Assembly: GCA_021776415.1 (NCBI GenBank) | Contig: JAJFFY010000012.1 | Span: 1 to 33,545, forward strand | Direction: 5' to 3' | From: Hyphococcus sp. | GTDB lineage: Bacteria; Pseudomonadota; Alphaproteobacteria; Caulobacterales; Parvularculaceae | Length of the DNA stretch: 33,545 bases | Position numbers and translations under genes: made by a program | The notes under the pieces: generated by a model | The model's input: only the letters and a program-made list of their open reading frames with translations | Told to the model about the DNA's origin: nothing | Database searches by the model: none | Shown here: piece after piece, positions 17,872 through 26,249 of the stretch | How positions within the stretch are numbered: the stretch's first letter is position 1 | Layout of the letters: each line of letters starts with the position of its first letter

Positions 17872-19113
17872 CTAGTTCGTCGCGTCAGCAACTGTCTCCG
17901 GGCCTTCTTCGGGCGCACGGGCTACTGCGATGACCATGCCGTCCGCCGCGCCGCGCACCGGTGATGTAATCACCTTCTCGCCAGAGCGCACGCCGCCGAT
18001 CAGGACCGCCCGTGTGCGATCAGAACTGGCGACAACAACACGGCGGATTTCCAACGTGTTATCTTCCCGCGCGATAAAGACCTCATCGTTGCCGTGGAGC
18101 GCGGTACGCGGAACGATAACGGCGCTTTCAATAGCGCGTCCTTCAATTTCTGCATTTACAAAAAGACCGGCCGCAAGCGGCACACCGTCATCCGCGCCGG
18201 CGCCATAGGGGTCATCGACTTCTGCGTAAGCAAAGAGTACGCGCGTCTCGCGGTCATACCTGCTATTGGTTCTGACGATCCGGCCCCGCCATGTGTGCGG
18301 CTCGCCCGCAACAACAGCGGTAAACGCTACATTGCGGCCGGGATTATCAGTAGTTTCGCGAAAACCCACCTGCAGCCCCAACTGACCAAGTTCAGCATCT
18401 GTGAGCGGCAGGGCGATTTGCATAGTGTTCGTAGAAAAAATGTCACCAAGGTTCACGCCGGGAGTCACGTAGTCGCCGATATCGACGGACTTCGAGCTGA
18501 TGCGGCCCTTGAATGGCGCCCGGATTGTCGTCCGCGCAAGCTGTAGTTCCGCTTCGTGAAGCGTCGCTTCCGCCGATGCAAGGAGCGCGGCGGCTTCAGC
18601 CATCTGTGGCTCACGCAAAGCGAGCGCAGAGCCCTCGCCTTTACCGAGCTCTTCCCAATCCTTGCGGGCAATTCGTGATTCAACCTCCTCGCTTATGTAG
18701 CGGCTGCGCGCCTGAGCGACACTTGATTTCGCTTGAACAATGCGGAGACTATATTCGGCCGGGTCAATGCGGAGGAGAACGTCGTCTTTCTCGAAGGCGC
18801 CGCCTTCGATGAACTTCGGCGATACGTCCATGATCTTCCCACTCACCTGCGGTGCGAGTTTTATTTCGCGTAGTGGAAGCGCTTCCCCCTGTGTATTCAA
18901 CGTCAGACGAATGTTTTCTGAGACCGCTTCAGCGACAACAACCGGGGTCGCTTTAACGGCGTCTTCTTGTTCATCCGGGGTTGGTTTGAACAAGCCCATC
19001 ACGATGTTGCCCGTGATTGCGGCCACAATAACCAGAGCGGGCAATCCGAATACGGCAAGGCGGCGAATGGCGAGTCCGATGTCCTCCGGTTTCTTCATCT
19101 TAAAACGCATCAT
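17872..19113 (-). CDS. RND membrane-fusion (periplasmic adaptor) protein
   Basis: From the MMRFKMKKPEDIG start the product is 413 residues: one N-terminal membrane helix (LAVFGLPALVIVAAITGNIV), a lipoyl half-motif (LAPQVSGKIMDVSPKFIEGG), a coiled-coil hairpin of about 80 residues, the second half (TTIRAPFKGRISSKSVDIGD), then beta-barrel and membrane-proximal domains. It bridges the RND permease to an outer-membrane channel. The frame stays open for 104 codons upstream, with GGGAGG before an ATG near 19393, but that extension is not adaptor-like and overlaps several palindromes, so I read it as a control region. The start at 19113 or 19110 lacks a good ribosome site, which leaves some doubt. 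Confidence 0.85.
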   Translation of the reverse strand: MMRFKMKKPEDIGLAIRRLAVFGLPALVIVAAITGNIVMGLFKPTPDEQEDAVKATPVVVAEAVSENIRLTLNTQGEALPLREIKLAPQVSGKIMDVSPKFIEGGAFEKDDVLLRIDPAEYSLRIVQAKSSVAQARSRYISEEVESRIARKDWEELGKGEGSALALREPQMAEAAALLASAEATLHEAELQLARTTIRAPFKGRISSKSVDIGDYVTPGVNLGDIFSTNTMQIALPLTDAELGQLGLQVGFRETTDNPGRNVAFTAVVAGEPHTWRGRIVRTNSRYDRETRVLFAYAEVDDPYGAGADDGVPLAAGLFVNAEIEGRAIESAVIVPRTALHGNDEVFIAREDNTLEIRRVVVASSDRTRAVLIGGVRSGEKVITSPVRGAADGMVIAVARAPEEGPETVADATN

Positions 19114-19274
19114 TATTGTTCTCGTATTACTGTAAAACAACGCGGACCACCCTCGAGCAAGCTGCGCGAAGAGAGTTCGCTTCCAAAGGCCGGCGGTTTG
19201 CTGGGGTCCCGTGCGATTACCGGCGTCCGTTGCGACAGGCGTTCGATCTTTTCCGTCTGGCGCCCTTAACCTCT

Positions 19275-19354
19275 CTAATATGTACGTATTAGATGCGCCG
19301 CGATAGAGCGTCAGATCTCTATATCTGACGTTCCAACCGTGTTCCCGAACGGTT
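19275..19354. promoter_or_regulatory. Three palindromes upstream of the RND operon (operator candidates)
   Basis: CTAATA-N6-TATTAG lies at 19275-19292, CGTCAGAT-N6-ATCTGACG at 19309-19330, and AACCGT-N8-ACGGTT at 19335-19354. All are perfect, with 6-8 bp arms. Placement 160-240 bases before the adaptor gene start fits operators for a TetR- or MarR-like repressor, but no such gene is nearby in the window. Confidence 0.55.
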
Positions 19355-19804
19355 CGTCTAATATTGGTTTGGGTTAACCGAATTGCGAGCATTGCGCCTC
19401 CCTCGCTCATGGTTTTGGGGCTCAATCTGAGTCCTCCGCGTTCTGCAGTAATTGTTCCGCTGGACCGAGTAACAACTGGGAGTTTGAGAAATTGCTGTTC
19501 ATCCGCATCTAGAAAACGGCAACCAATTCGGGGTTGGGGTCAGAGTCCATGAAATTAAAGCCGCCAACGCCAAACACCGGCACCGCTTTTGCGCGCGAAG
19601 CAGGTATTTCTAAGTCTCAACTGAAAGTCTGATGAATCCTCAAAAGCCGTCATTCATGATCGGACTGTTTGGCGGGAGAGCCTCAAATATTGCTTTGTCT
19701 TTGCCGGGAGGGAGTTTTTCGCCCTGCTGAGCCGATTCAGGACAGTCCTTCTTTGAAAACACGGGGAGCTCTTATCCCTACCGGAATGCATCCCCAAATG
19801 TGGT
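19355..19804. other. Intergenic stretch without a supported gene
   Basis: A GGTTAACC palindrome lies near 19372. Short open frames (19364-19552, 19669-19860) read on the plus strand do not resemble proteins that I know, and the second overlaps the corrected end of the minus-strand gene at 19805. I see no RNA gene or repeat. Confidence 0.4.
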
Positions 19805-20489
19805 CTAAGGAATTAAGGGCTCGACACCGCGATCCCGTTGGAGGACAACGCCCGCGGTAAAGGGCTCGGCGTCACCGCCAATAACGAATACATAGCGATT
19901 AGAGTCGGCGACATTACCAAATGCCGCATCTCCCAAGTCGTCGGGCATATAGAACATTATATGGGGGGGGATGCTTGTTCATAGCTGTCGAAAGCATGTA
20001 GCTGAAGGAAAAGCCCTCTACGCGCGTAAATCGACCCTCGCGAAAACCGGCTTGCACTTTCTCTCTAATTTCTTCTGGCGGCGTACCAACGAGCCCAAGC
20101 TGTGCCCGGTAGAGTTGCATGGGAAGAATGACGCTGGCAGCCTCTGAATTGAGGCATTCTGGATCAATTGTCGTTGGATCATACGCAAGATCTGCGTTGA
20201 ATGTAGACTCGCCCCACGACCGCAGCACGAGGCAGACGAAACCATTTGTGCCTTCGGCAACTATCTCGTAGCCGCCTTCGCGAAGCGCCATGACGGAAGC
20301 ATCTTCTGAAACAAAATCAGGCGCAGCGCTTCTAGCGATGGCGACTTCTCTCGATTCCTCCATCATATATGCACTCACATCGATTACTTTGTTCGGCGCG
20401 TCAGCGGCACAAGCTATTGAAAGCGCGTTAGCAACGATCAAGACACTCATCGGTGCTGAGCAAGAAATGCTTTTCATTCGCCTATCCAT
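19805..20489 (-). CDS. Exported protein of unknown function, frameshifted in a G8 tract
   Basis: A signal peptide (MDRRMKSISCSAPMSVLIVA, cleavage near ACA at about residue 28) leads a domain with IARSAAPDFVSEDA, GTNGFVCLVLRSW and FSFSYMLSTAMNKH. As written it ends at 19914. Taking one base from the 8-base G tract (19963-19970; C on the coding strand) gives HPPHIMFYMPDDLGDAAFGN and continues to a TAG at 19805, about 227 residues. From memory, an uncharacterised secreted family has the same S-Y-M-x-S ... H-P-H-[LI]-M-F pattern, which supports the corrected frame. The ATG directly follows the upstream stop codon (TGAATG), so translation is probably coupled. A later ATG at 20477 is possible. Function unknown. 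Confidence 0.75.
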
Positions 20490-20999
20490 TCAAGATTGCG
20501 GGCAGTGAAATGCGTACTCGGTCGCATCCCCTTCGTGCGAAGGATTGGATGCAATCCTGATCATGTTGCTGTCGAGCGTTTGCCAGGTGTCACCGTAGCG
20601 TTCGAAAACACTCACCATACGAAAGGCGTTGGTATCGACACGTCCGTCGGCATAAGTGTTGGTTTGCTCGTATGTCAGCCTCGCGATCGCCTTGTTGTTG
20701 ATAATTCGAATCGAAGTCGGTTCAACAAAGGTGCAAGTGATCCGGTGGCCGTCTTGGTGGAATTTTGACCAAAACCCCACGGCGCTTTCTTTATCGCTCA
20801 TGCGGCCCGTGCCCATCACATCCCAATGGGTGAAGTCCTCGTGATAGCGAATAGCGTAGGCTTCGATACCTTCATCGCGCAGCGTCGGCCCCATATCTTC
20901 CCAGAATTTGGTGACGGAGAGTTCTTCTTCTGTGAACTGCTGCTCAGCGGCAGCCGTTAAAGGCAAGAGCAAGAGATACAGCAATACGCAAATGCGCAT
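20490..20999 (-). CDS. Exported NTF2/SnoaL-like protein
   Basis: The 169-residue product from the ATG at 20999 (AAGGAA about 8 bases upstream) has a signal peptide: MRICVLLYLLLLPLTAAAEQ, cleavage after AAA near residue 18. The mature part has the layout of an NTF2-like fold: N-terminal helix with VTKFWEDMG, then YAIRYHEDFTHWDVMGTG, a helix with ESAVGFWSKFH, and strands ending in MVSVFERYGDTWQTLDSNM. It resembles polyketide-cyclase/SnoaL-like proteins; no active-site assignment is possible. It is the first gene of a two-gene unit with 19805-20489 and is divergent from a MocR regulator. Confidence 0.75.
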   Translation of the reverse strand: MRICVLLYLLLLPLTAAAEQQFTEEELSVTKFWEDMGPTLRDEGIEAYAIRYHEDFTHWDVMGTGRMSDKESAVGFWSKFHQDGHRITCTFVEPTSIRIINNKAIARLTYEQTNTYADGRVDTNAFRMVSVFERYGDTWQTLDSNMIRIASNPSHEGDATEYAFHCPQS

Positions 21000-21179
21000 G
21001 GGTCTATTCCTTTTTTCGATTTCGAGTCCATTCGATTGGAAGTTCGAGGCGATCATCTCTCCAAAACGGTTCGTGACCAGCAAAAACGGGTTGCAACACT
21101 CTGTTCTAAACCATACGCATGGACAGGCGATCGATACAGTGCCAGATTATATGCATTTTGACCGGTACAGATTGGCGGA
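21000..21179. promoter_or_regulatory. Divergent control region for MocR regulator and exported-protein pair
   Basis: The 180 bases hold three plus-strand copies of ACAG in related contexts (GGACAG at 21121, GATACAG at 21133, GGTACAG at 21164). MocR-type regulators often bind such direct repeats in divergent promoters of this kind. No -10/-35 pair is assigned. Confidence 0.4.
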
Positions 21180-22594
21180 GTGAGCGCTTTGAAATACCTT
21201 GATCTCGCATCGGCGATTGAACGCGCAATAAAAGAGGGCGCCTATCTCTTTGGGCAGAAGCTGCCGTCCGTGCGCGCCTGTGCGCGCGCGAAAGGCGTCA
21301 GTGTTGCGACCGCAATCCAAGCTTATCGAGTACTTGAGAGTCGCGACATCGTCGCCGCGAATCCCCGTTCGGGACACTATGTGATATATGTGCCGCCAAA
21401 GAGTAGAGCTGGCCGACAGCGTTTTTCCAATGTTTCGAGGTCCTTGAAACACTTCAACGACCTGATGCCAGAACTCTTAGGCGAAGCGGAGGCCGGCCCG
21501 CTTATTCGCCTCGGGCTCTCAAAACTTGAACCAGATCTCGTTGCCCGAGAGGAATTGAAACGTATCTCTCGCGGGCTCTTACGAGAGAATGACAATCTGC
21601 TTCTGGAGTATCCACCGCCACATGGACTGGCGGCGCTGCGACAGCGCCTATGCGGCCTGATGCAAGACCGTGGCGTCACTTTGGGGCCTGACGACATACT
21701 CGTTACAAGCGGCTGTCAGGAAGCACTTTGGATCGCACTGATGTGTGCAGCGGAAAACGGCGATACAATTGCACTGGAATCCCCATGTTATCCTGGCCTG
21801 CTCAAAATCATTCAGGCGATGAATTTGAAGGCAGTCGAAATCCCGGCGTATCAAGGTGCGGGAATAGATCTTGATCGCCTCAAGGCGGCTCTTAAATCGC
21901 ATGATATTGCTGCAATCGCCGTTGCACCCAATTGTGGTAATCCCACGGGTCACGTGTATTCAGAAGAAAACAAAATAGCTCTTGTTGAATTGGCTGCAGC
22001 ATCAAAGACCACCATCATCGAGGACGATAGCAACCGAGATCTCTATTTTGGTCGGCAATCCCCGCCGGCTCTCAAGGCGTACGACGACAAAGGGATTGTT
22101 TTCTTTTGTTCTTCTGTATCAAAAACGATTTCGCCCGCCTTCCGCATTGGATGGATGGTTTCGGGCGACAATTTAGAGAAAGCTGCATCGCTTAAATATG
22201 CCCTTAGTCTTGCCACATCGCCCTTATCCCAACTGGTAGTGGAGCGATTCATTTCCAGCGGAGGCTATGGCCGGCAAATTACGCGCGCAAAAACGGTGCT
22301 TGCCGACACGATGCAGCGGCTCTTGAAAATGTTCAAAACAGGAATGCCCGAAGTAGAAATTGAACCGCCGCGTGGAGGTTCGCTTGTTTGGATTGGATTC
22401 AACCGTGATCTCGATTCACTGGTGCTTCGGCAGTCATTGCTTAACCGTGGAATCAGCATTGCTCCGGGGGCGCTCTTTTCGCCCTCGAACGCGTACAAAA
22501 GCTACATCCGGTTGGGCTGGGGGGGGGCGCTTGGAGTATTAAGATTGAGCGCGCTGTAAAAACAATTATGGAAGCGGCCAATGGTGACGATTGA
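21180..22594 (+). CDS. MocR-type regulator (GntR head plus aminotransferase), frameshifted at its end in a G9 tract
   Basis: Residues 1-70 are a GntR winged helix (GQKLPSVRACARAKGVSVAT, then LESRDIVAANPRSGHYV). Residues about 105-460 are a fold-type I aminotransferase domain with NCGNPTG (about 251-257) and SSVSKTISPAFRIGW, in which Lys315 should bind PLP. Such proteins sense PLP or amino-compounds. Start is GTG at 21180. As written the protein ends WGGALGVLRLSAL at 22559; with one base fewer in the G9 tract (22519-22527) it reads WGGAWSIKIERAVKTIMEAA to TGA at 22592-22594, which looks like a natural end. The divergent exported-protein genes are the probable targets. Confidence 0.85.
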
Positions 22595-23180
22595 ATCATT
22601 GTCGGTTTAGGCGGGCGATGGCCTTGATTTTATAGACTCGAATGTCCGCGTCTGCCCGCAAAGCGGGCGTTAACTTCAGACTTCGTGATTTTAGCTTCTG
22701 GGATATTCCAGCCAAGTATGCAGGGCGCCGTGCTCTCAAATGGCACACAGCTGATAGTGTTGGGTCCAGGCTTTATTCAAGAAATGAGGGAAAGGCCGTG
22801 TTAAGCGTAAAAACCATTGAGTTATTTAAGGAAACCGCAGCCAATCCTGCATCGCCGCCCTTACCGCGTGGGCGACGTCAGAAACGCACAAAAGTTACAA
22901 AGAAAACGGCGAAATAGCTTTTATACTTTTCGCAATTGATTACGCATGTAAATGATCGTTTTTTGCGCTATAAAATGAAAGATACAGGCAATATATTACG
23001 TCCTGGGAAAATCATCCTACGAATAGTTTTTTATCCTATTTTTGTAACGCATTTACTTGGATTTTTGCGCTCAATGAGCTGCCCACAATATGTCAGTGGA
23101 CAGGTGTTTCGTTGGAATCGGGGCTCATGGTGTCAATATTCCCCCAGATGTACTCAATTCTTGCAGCGCTGCGGGCTGAG
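22595..23180. other. AT-rich stretch between MocR gene and recombinase module
   Basis: A GCCCGC-AAA-GCGGGC hairpin lies at 22654-22668 and a GCAGCGCTGC palindrome at 23163-23172. From about 22920 to 23160 the DNA is visibly more AT-rich than its neighbours. A small basic open frame is listed separately. The longer frame over 22936-23271 lacks coding character. Confidence 0.4.
22798..22917 (+). CDS. Possible small basic protein
   Basis: From a GTG at 22798 the frame gives 39 residues with a lysine/arginine-rich tail (RGRRQKRTKVTKKTAK). GGGAAAGG lies just before it. The same frame is open back to 22642, but that part overlaps a hairpin and reads poorly. A short basic protein could bind nucleic acid, but length alone makes this a weak call. 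I do not recognise it. Confidence 0.25.
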   Translation: MLSVKTIELFKETAANPASPPLPRGRRQKRTKVTKKTAK

Positions 23181-23270
23181 CTTCGATGTTTTGCTTCGAA
23201 CAAGCTTCGTTTTACCTTCGAACTACCTAGGATGGAGCTTCGATCGAGCTAGGGTCGACCTTCGATTTTG
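23181..23270 (+). repeat. 11-bp tandem repeat array (seven units plus a 13-bp variant)
   Basis: From 23194 the sequence splits exactly into seven 11-mers: CTTCGAACAAG, CTTCGTTTTAC, CTTCGAACTAC, CTAGGATGGAG, CTTCGATCGAG, CTAGGGTCGAC, CTTCGATTTTG. A 13-base unit CTTCGATGTTTTG precedes them at 23181. The head CT[TA][CG]G[AT/G] is kept while the last five bases vary. Eleven bases is one helical turn, so the heads face the same side of the DNA. It lies directly before an excisionase-like HTH gene. Confidence 0.75.
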
Positions 23271-23491
23271 AAACGAGGCCGTTTTGCGAGCTTGGCGCGG
23301 GTGATCTACTAGATAGCGCAGATATTTGCATGCTTTACGGCTGCTCTGCGCGGACCGTCTATCGTTGGATGGCCGATCACAAGCTCAAACATTCAGGTAA
23401 GGCCGGACGCAATTATTTTTTTCGGAAGGATGCGCTTATTCGCTGGCACAACAAGCATCGCCCGCGACCAGGCAGAAACTTGGGGACTTAG
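23231..23491 (+). CDS. Excisionase-like helix-turn-helix protein (start unclear)
   Basis: The frame encodes LLDSADICMLYGCSARTVYR followed by WMADHKLKHSGKAGRNYFFR and a basic tail (HNKHRPRPGRNLGT). This matches the MerR/excisionase HTH_17 layout of about 60 residues: helix-turn-helix, then a wing ending in a residue run that places the RDAL-type helix. No ATG, GTG or TTG precedes the domain in this frame after the TAG at 23228-23230; the only internal ATG (23330) would cut into the first helix. An ATG at 23186 would work if that TAG were a sense codon. Such proteins direct recombinases by binding tandem DNA repeats, and a tandem array lies directly upstream while a serine recombinase follows. 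Confidence 0.6.
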   Translation, partial: DGASIELGSTFDFETRPFCELGAGDLLDSADICMLYGCSARTVYRWMADHKLKHSGKAGRNYFFRKDALIRWHNKHRPRPGRNLGT

Positions 23492-23536
23492 GGAGTTGGC
23501 GACGAGCGTCGTCGCTGGCATCGGTGGAGTAGAAGT

Positions 23537-23710
23537 ATGAAATGGCCCGCCAATGATAACGGAAATGAGCCCCAAATTCGGATTGAGGGGTTGGAATCGC
23601 CACCTGTGGCGGTCGTTGAAGTGGAAATCTTCGACGCTTTGATCTCCAATATCAAATTGCTGGTCGCCAACGATAATGATGCGCCGCCGTTAAAGGAGAA
23701 GATCCCATGA
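23537..23710 (+). CDS. Small acidic protein of the recombinase module
   Basis: This 57-residue protein (MKWPANDNGNEPQIRIEGLE at the start, ending APPLKEKIP) is acidic and has no motif that I recognise. GGTGGAG upstream and a four-base ATGA overlap with the recombinase start at 23707 support it as a real, translationally coupled gene. Its size and place suggest an accessory factor for the recombinase, but that is inference from context alone. Confidence 0.6.
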   Translation: MKWPANDNGNEPQIRIEGLESPPVAVVEVEIFDALISNIKLLVANDNDAPPLKEKIP

Positions 23711-25374
23711 TGCGTTGCGCCATATATGCTCGTGTATCGACCGCTAGGCAGGCGGAGCAGAATATCTCCATTCCAGATTAAATCCGGCGTTGCGTAGAGT
23801 ATGCCGAGCGGTGCGGGCTGGAGGTGGTTTTTGAGTTTGTCGAGCTTGGCGTTAGCGCCCGCGATGACCGTCGCCCGCAATTTCAGGCGATGATTGAATC
23901 GACACGCCAAAAGCCAAAGCCATTTGATGTGATTCTGATTCATAGCTTTTCGCGGTTCTTTCGCGATGAAATTCAATTCGAGCTCTATCGCCGCCGCTTG
24001 GAAACACACGGCGTTGCGGTAATTTCCATCACTCAAGAGATGAGTGATGGACCGGGCGGTGAACTCACACGACGTATTATCGCTTTGATGGATGAAATGC
24101 GGAGCAAAGAGGACGCCAAGCATGTTAAGCGCGGCATGAAGGAAAATGCCCGCCAGGGTTTTTGGAATGGCGCAAAACCGCCATATGGGTACAAAGCCGT
24201 TGCGGCGGAAAAGCACGGCGACAAGATCAAGAAGAAACTTGCGCTTGATCCATTAGCAGCTGAAACCGTCAAGCTGATCTTTGATTTGTTTTTGAAGGGC
24301 GATGGTGAGAGCGGCCCGCTTGGCGTGAAAAATATCACCTCGTGGCTCAACGCGCGCGGTTATAAAACTCCAACGGGCAAGGTGTTTTATACCAGTCGCG
24401 TCCATGCGATTTTGACCAACGAAACCTATACCGGCAATGCGTGGTTTAATCGTAAGAACGCAAGCACCGGTGAAACCCGCCCACGAGATCAATGGGTTGG
24501 TTTTTCAGTTCCGATAATTATTCCGATAGAAACATTCCATCGCGTTCAAATGATGTTGAGCGACCGAAGGCCTACAAAAACGCCGCCGCGACTTTCAACG
24601 AGCAATGTTCTTCTATCTGGCCTCGCTCGATGTGAAGCCTGTGGCAAGCTTGTGATGATGACGACAGGCAAAGGCGGCGCCTATCGATATTATAAATGTT
24701 CAGGCAAGCATTTGAAGGGGGAATGCGCTGGCGGTCTGGCGACGACTATCCGAGAAGAAAAGCTTGATGATCTGATTTTAGACGCGCTGACGAGGCGCTT
24801 TTTGACACCAAAGCGGACCCAATCGATTGTCGCTGCCGTTGCTAAAAAACGGGCAGATGGAAAAAGCGATGCAAGTCAGGCACTCAACCAACTGCGTTGT
24901 CAGTTGGGCCAAGTGAACAACCGCATCCGCAATCTTCTGGGTGCGTTAGCTGATGGCATTGCTGGCGATACGGAGTTGTTTCGCGAGAAGATGGCGGGGG
25001 CGGAAAGTGAACGCGCCGAGTTGATCAAGCTGATTGATGCACAAGAAGCACAACTCAAAGAGGCGCTTACACCGATCACGCTAGACCAGGCCAAGATCGC
25101 TTCTGAGCATCTTAAGCGATTGTTGCAAGGCGCGCCTACCGATTTGAAGAAACGCTATGTCCGCGCTTTCATCACTGAAATCGTCGTGGGTAAGTCCGAG
25201 ATAGTGATTTCCGGTCCAAAAGATGCGCTGGCAGATGCTGTTTCTGGCGAGCCTGTAACACACCTTGCAGCCGCCGCCGGACCGGTTCGCAGTTTGGTAC
25301 GGGAATGGCGCGCCGGAGCGGGTGAAAACCAGTACTGGACTGCTAAACGGTTGAGAACCCGAAAAAGCATCTGA
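23707..25374 (+). pseudogene. Large serine recombinase with an internal stop
   Basis: The frame from 23707 (AAAGGAG eight bases upstream) gives a 555-residue large serine recombinase: a resolvase catalytic domain with Ser11 in YARVSTARQ, a recombinase domain, a zinc-ribbon with CEAC and a later C-x7-C pair (about 309-335), and a coiled coil after it. A TAA at 23779-23781 interrupts the catalytic domain in the motif SIPD-stop-IRRCVEYAE, where the family has Gln; CAA to TAA is a single C-to-T change. Restart downstream (23824) would lack Ser11 and be inactive. Such enzymes integrate or excise phages and mobile islands. A terminator-like structure follows. No att sites were identified. Confidence 0.85.
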
Positions 25375-25387
25375 TCTCCAGCTTTCC

Positions 25388-25442
25388 GCCCTAACAAATC
25401 CGCGAAGCGGACTTAAAGCGAACGCCGTTGTTTAGGGCTTTT
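25388..25442 (+). terminator. Terminator after the serine recombinase
   Basis: GCCCTAACAA (25388-25397) pairs with TTGTTTAGGGC (25428-25438), followed by TTTT. A smaller hairpin, TCCGC-GAA-GCGGA (25399-25411), lies inside the loop. Position 14 bases after the recombinase stop fits an intrinsic terminator. Confidence 0.6.
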
Positions 25443-25508
25443 CGGTCTTTAGAAGGAAGGCGCCGTCTATATACGAAAACCCTGTTGCAACATTAGCATA
25501 AATCGGCG

Positions 25509-25525
25509 TTGGCATCTTCTGCCAA
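25509..25525. terminator. Hairpin at the end of the phosphate operon
   Basis: TTGGCA-TCTTC-TGCCAA abuts the phoU stop codon. The stem is only 6 bp and no T-run follows on the minus strand, so it is a weak terminator candidate. Confidence 0.35.
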
Positions 25526-26230
25526 TCATATTTTTACAATCGTCGAACTGGTTTTGTCGCCCTTTGGGCGGCGCTCTTCGATTTTGTCGCCTGTCAGCAC
25601 ATAGTTTATGGACTCGGCAATATTGGTTGCATGATCGCCAACCCGTTCGAGGTTCTTGGCGACAAATGTCATCTGGCTGCACGCGTTGATATTTGAGTTG
25701 TCAATCATCATGCCGGATAGCAACTGCGTGAAGACGGTATTGCAATATTCGTCGATCTCCTCGTCGGCGTTCCAGACCTCAATCGCCTTTTCTACATCAT
25801 GATTTTCAAAGGCCTGCATCACATCTTCAACGATTTTCACCGCGACGTAACCCATTTTAAAAATCTCTTCCATTCCTTCCAGAGGCTCTTGCTCGATAAT
25901 CACCCTGCTGCGCTTGGCGGTGTTGCGGGCAAGGTCGCCAATCCGTTCCAGTTCGCGCGCAATTTTTAGGGCGGCTATGGTCTCGCGCAGATCAACGGCC
26001 AGGGGCTGACGCAACGCCAGGATACTCATGACGCGCTCTTCAATATCGTCATTGATGGCGTCGACTTGTTTGTCGTTCTTGCGAATACGCTTGGCGAGAT
26101 TTTCGTCACGTCGCTTCAGCGCCTTTAGCGCGCCAATGAGCTGCTCACGCACCAGCGCGCCCATGCGAATCAGCTCCGACGAAAGCTCTGACATGACGTC
26201 ATCAAAAGACGATACGATATGTTCGTTCAT
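25526..26230 (-). CDS. phoU: PhoU, phosphate-signalling regulator
   Basis: The 234-residue protein is two PhoU repeats of three helices each. It links the PstSCAB transporter to the PhoR kinase and holds the Pho response off when phosphate is plentiful. Visible marks are the metal-binding-type stretches ALKIARELERIGDLARNTAK and MTFVAKNLERVGDHATNIAE, one in each half. The ATG at 26230 (MNEHIVSSFDD) gives the usual family length; the frame extends to 26344, but that part overlaps pstB. It is the last gene of the operon, 19 bases after pstB. Confidence 0.95.
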   Translation of the reverse strand: MNEHIVSSFDDVMSELSSELIRMGALVREQLIGALKALKRRDENLAKRIRKNDKQVDAINDDIEERVMSILALRQPLAVDLRETIAALKIARELERIGDLARNTAKRSRVIIEQEPLEGMEEIFKMGYVAVKIVEDVMQAFENHDVEKAIEVWNADEEIDEYCNTVFTQLLSGMMIDNSNINACSQMTFVAKNLERVGDHATNIAESINYVLTGDKIEERRPKGDKTSSTIVKI

Positions 26231-26249
26231 GGGTTCCTCGAGTTTTTCC

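Noticed and set aside
19114..19425. 104-codon N-terminal extension of the RND adaptor
   Set aside because: The extension is unlike adaptor N termini and covers three palindromes; kept as a doubt because GGGAGG precedes an ATG near 19393.
23181..23270. CRISPR array
   Set aside because: The unit is 11 bp with no constant spacer length of 25-40 bases, and no cas gene is present.
22936..23271. 111-codon plus-strand frame
   Set aside because: It lies in AT-rich DNA, ends inside the 11-bp array, and shows no domain or ribosome site; the HTH gene uses another frame.
1916..23781. TAG/TAA used as sense codons (recoding)
   Set aside because: Intact genes here end with TAG (11913-11915) and TAA, and the in-frame stops replace different residues (Trp and Gln), so ordinary mutation or error is simpler.
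24033..24350. Minus-strand frames of 80-105 codons inside the recombinase gene
   Set aside because: They are antisense to a gene with clear conserved domains.
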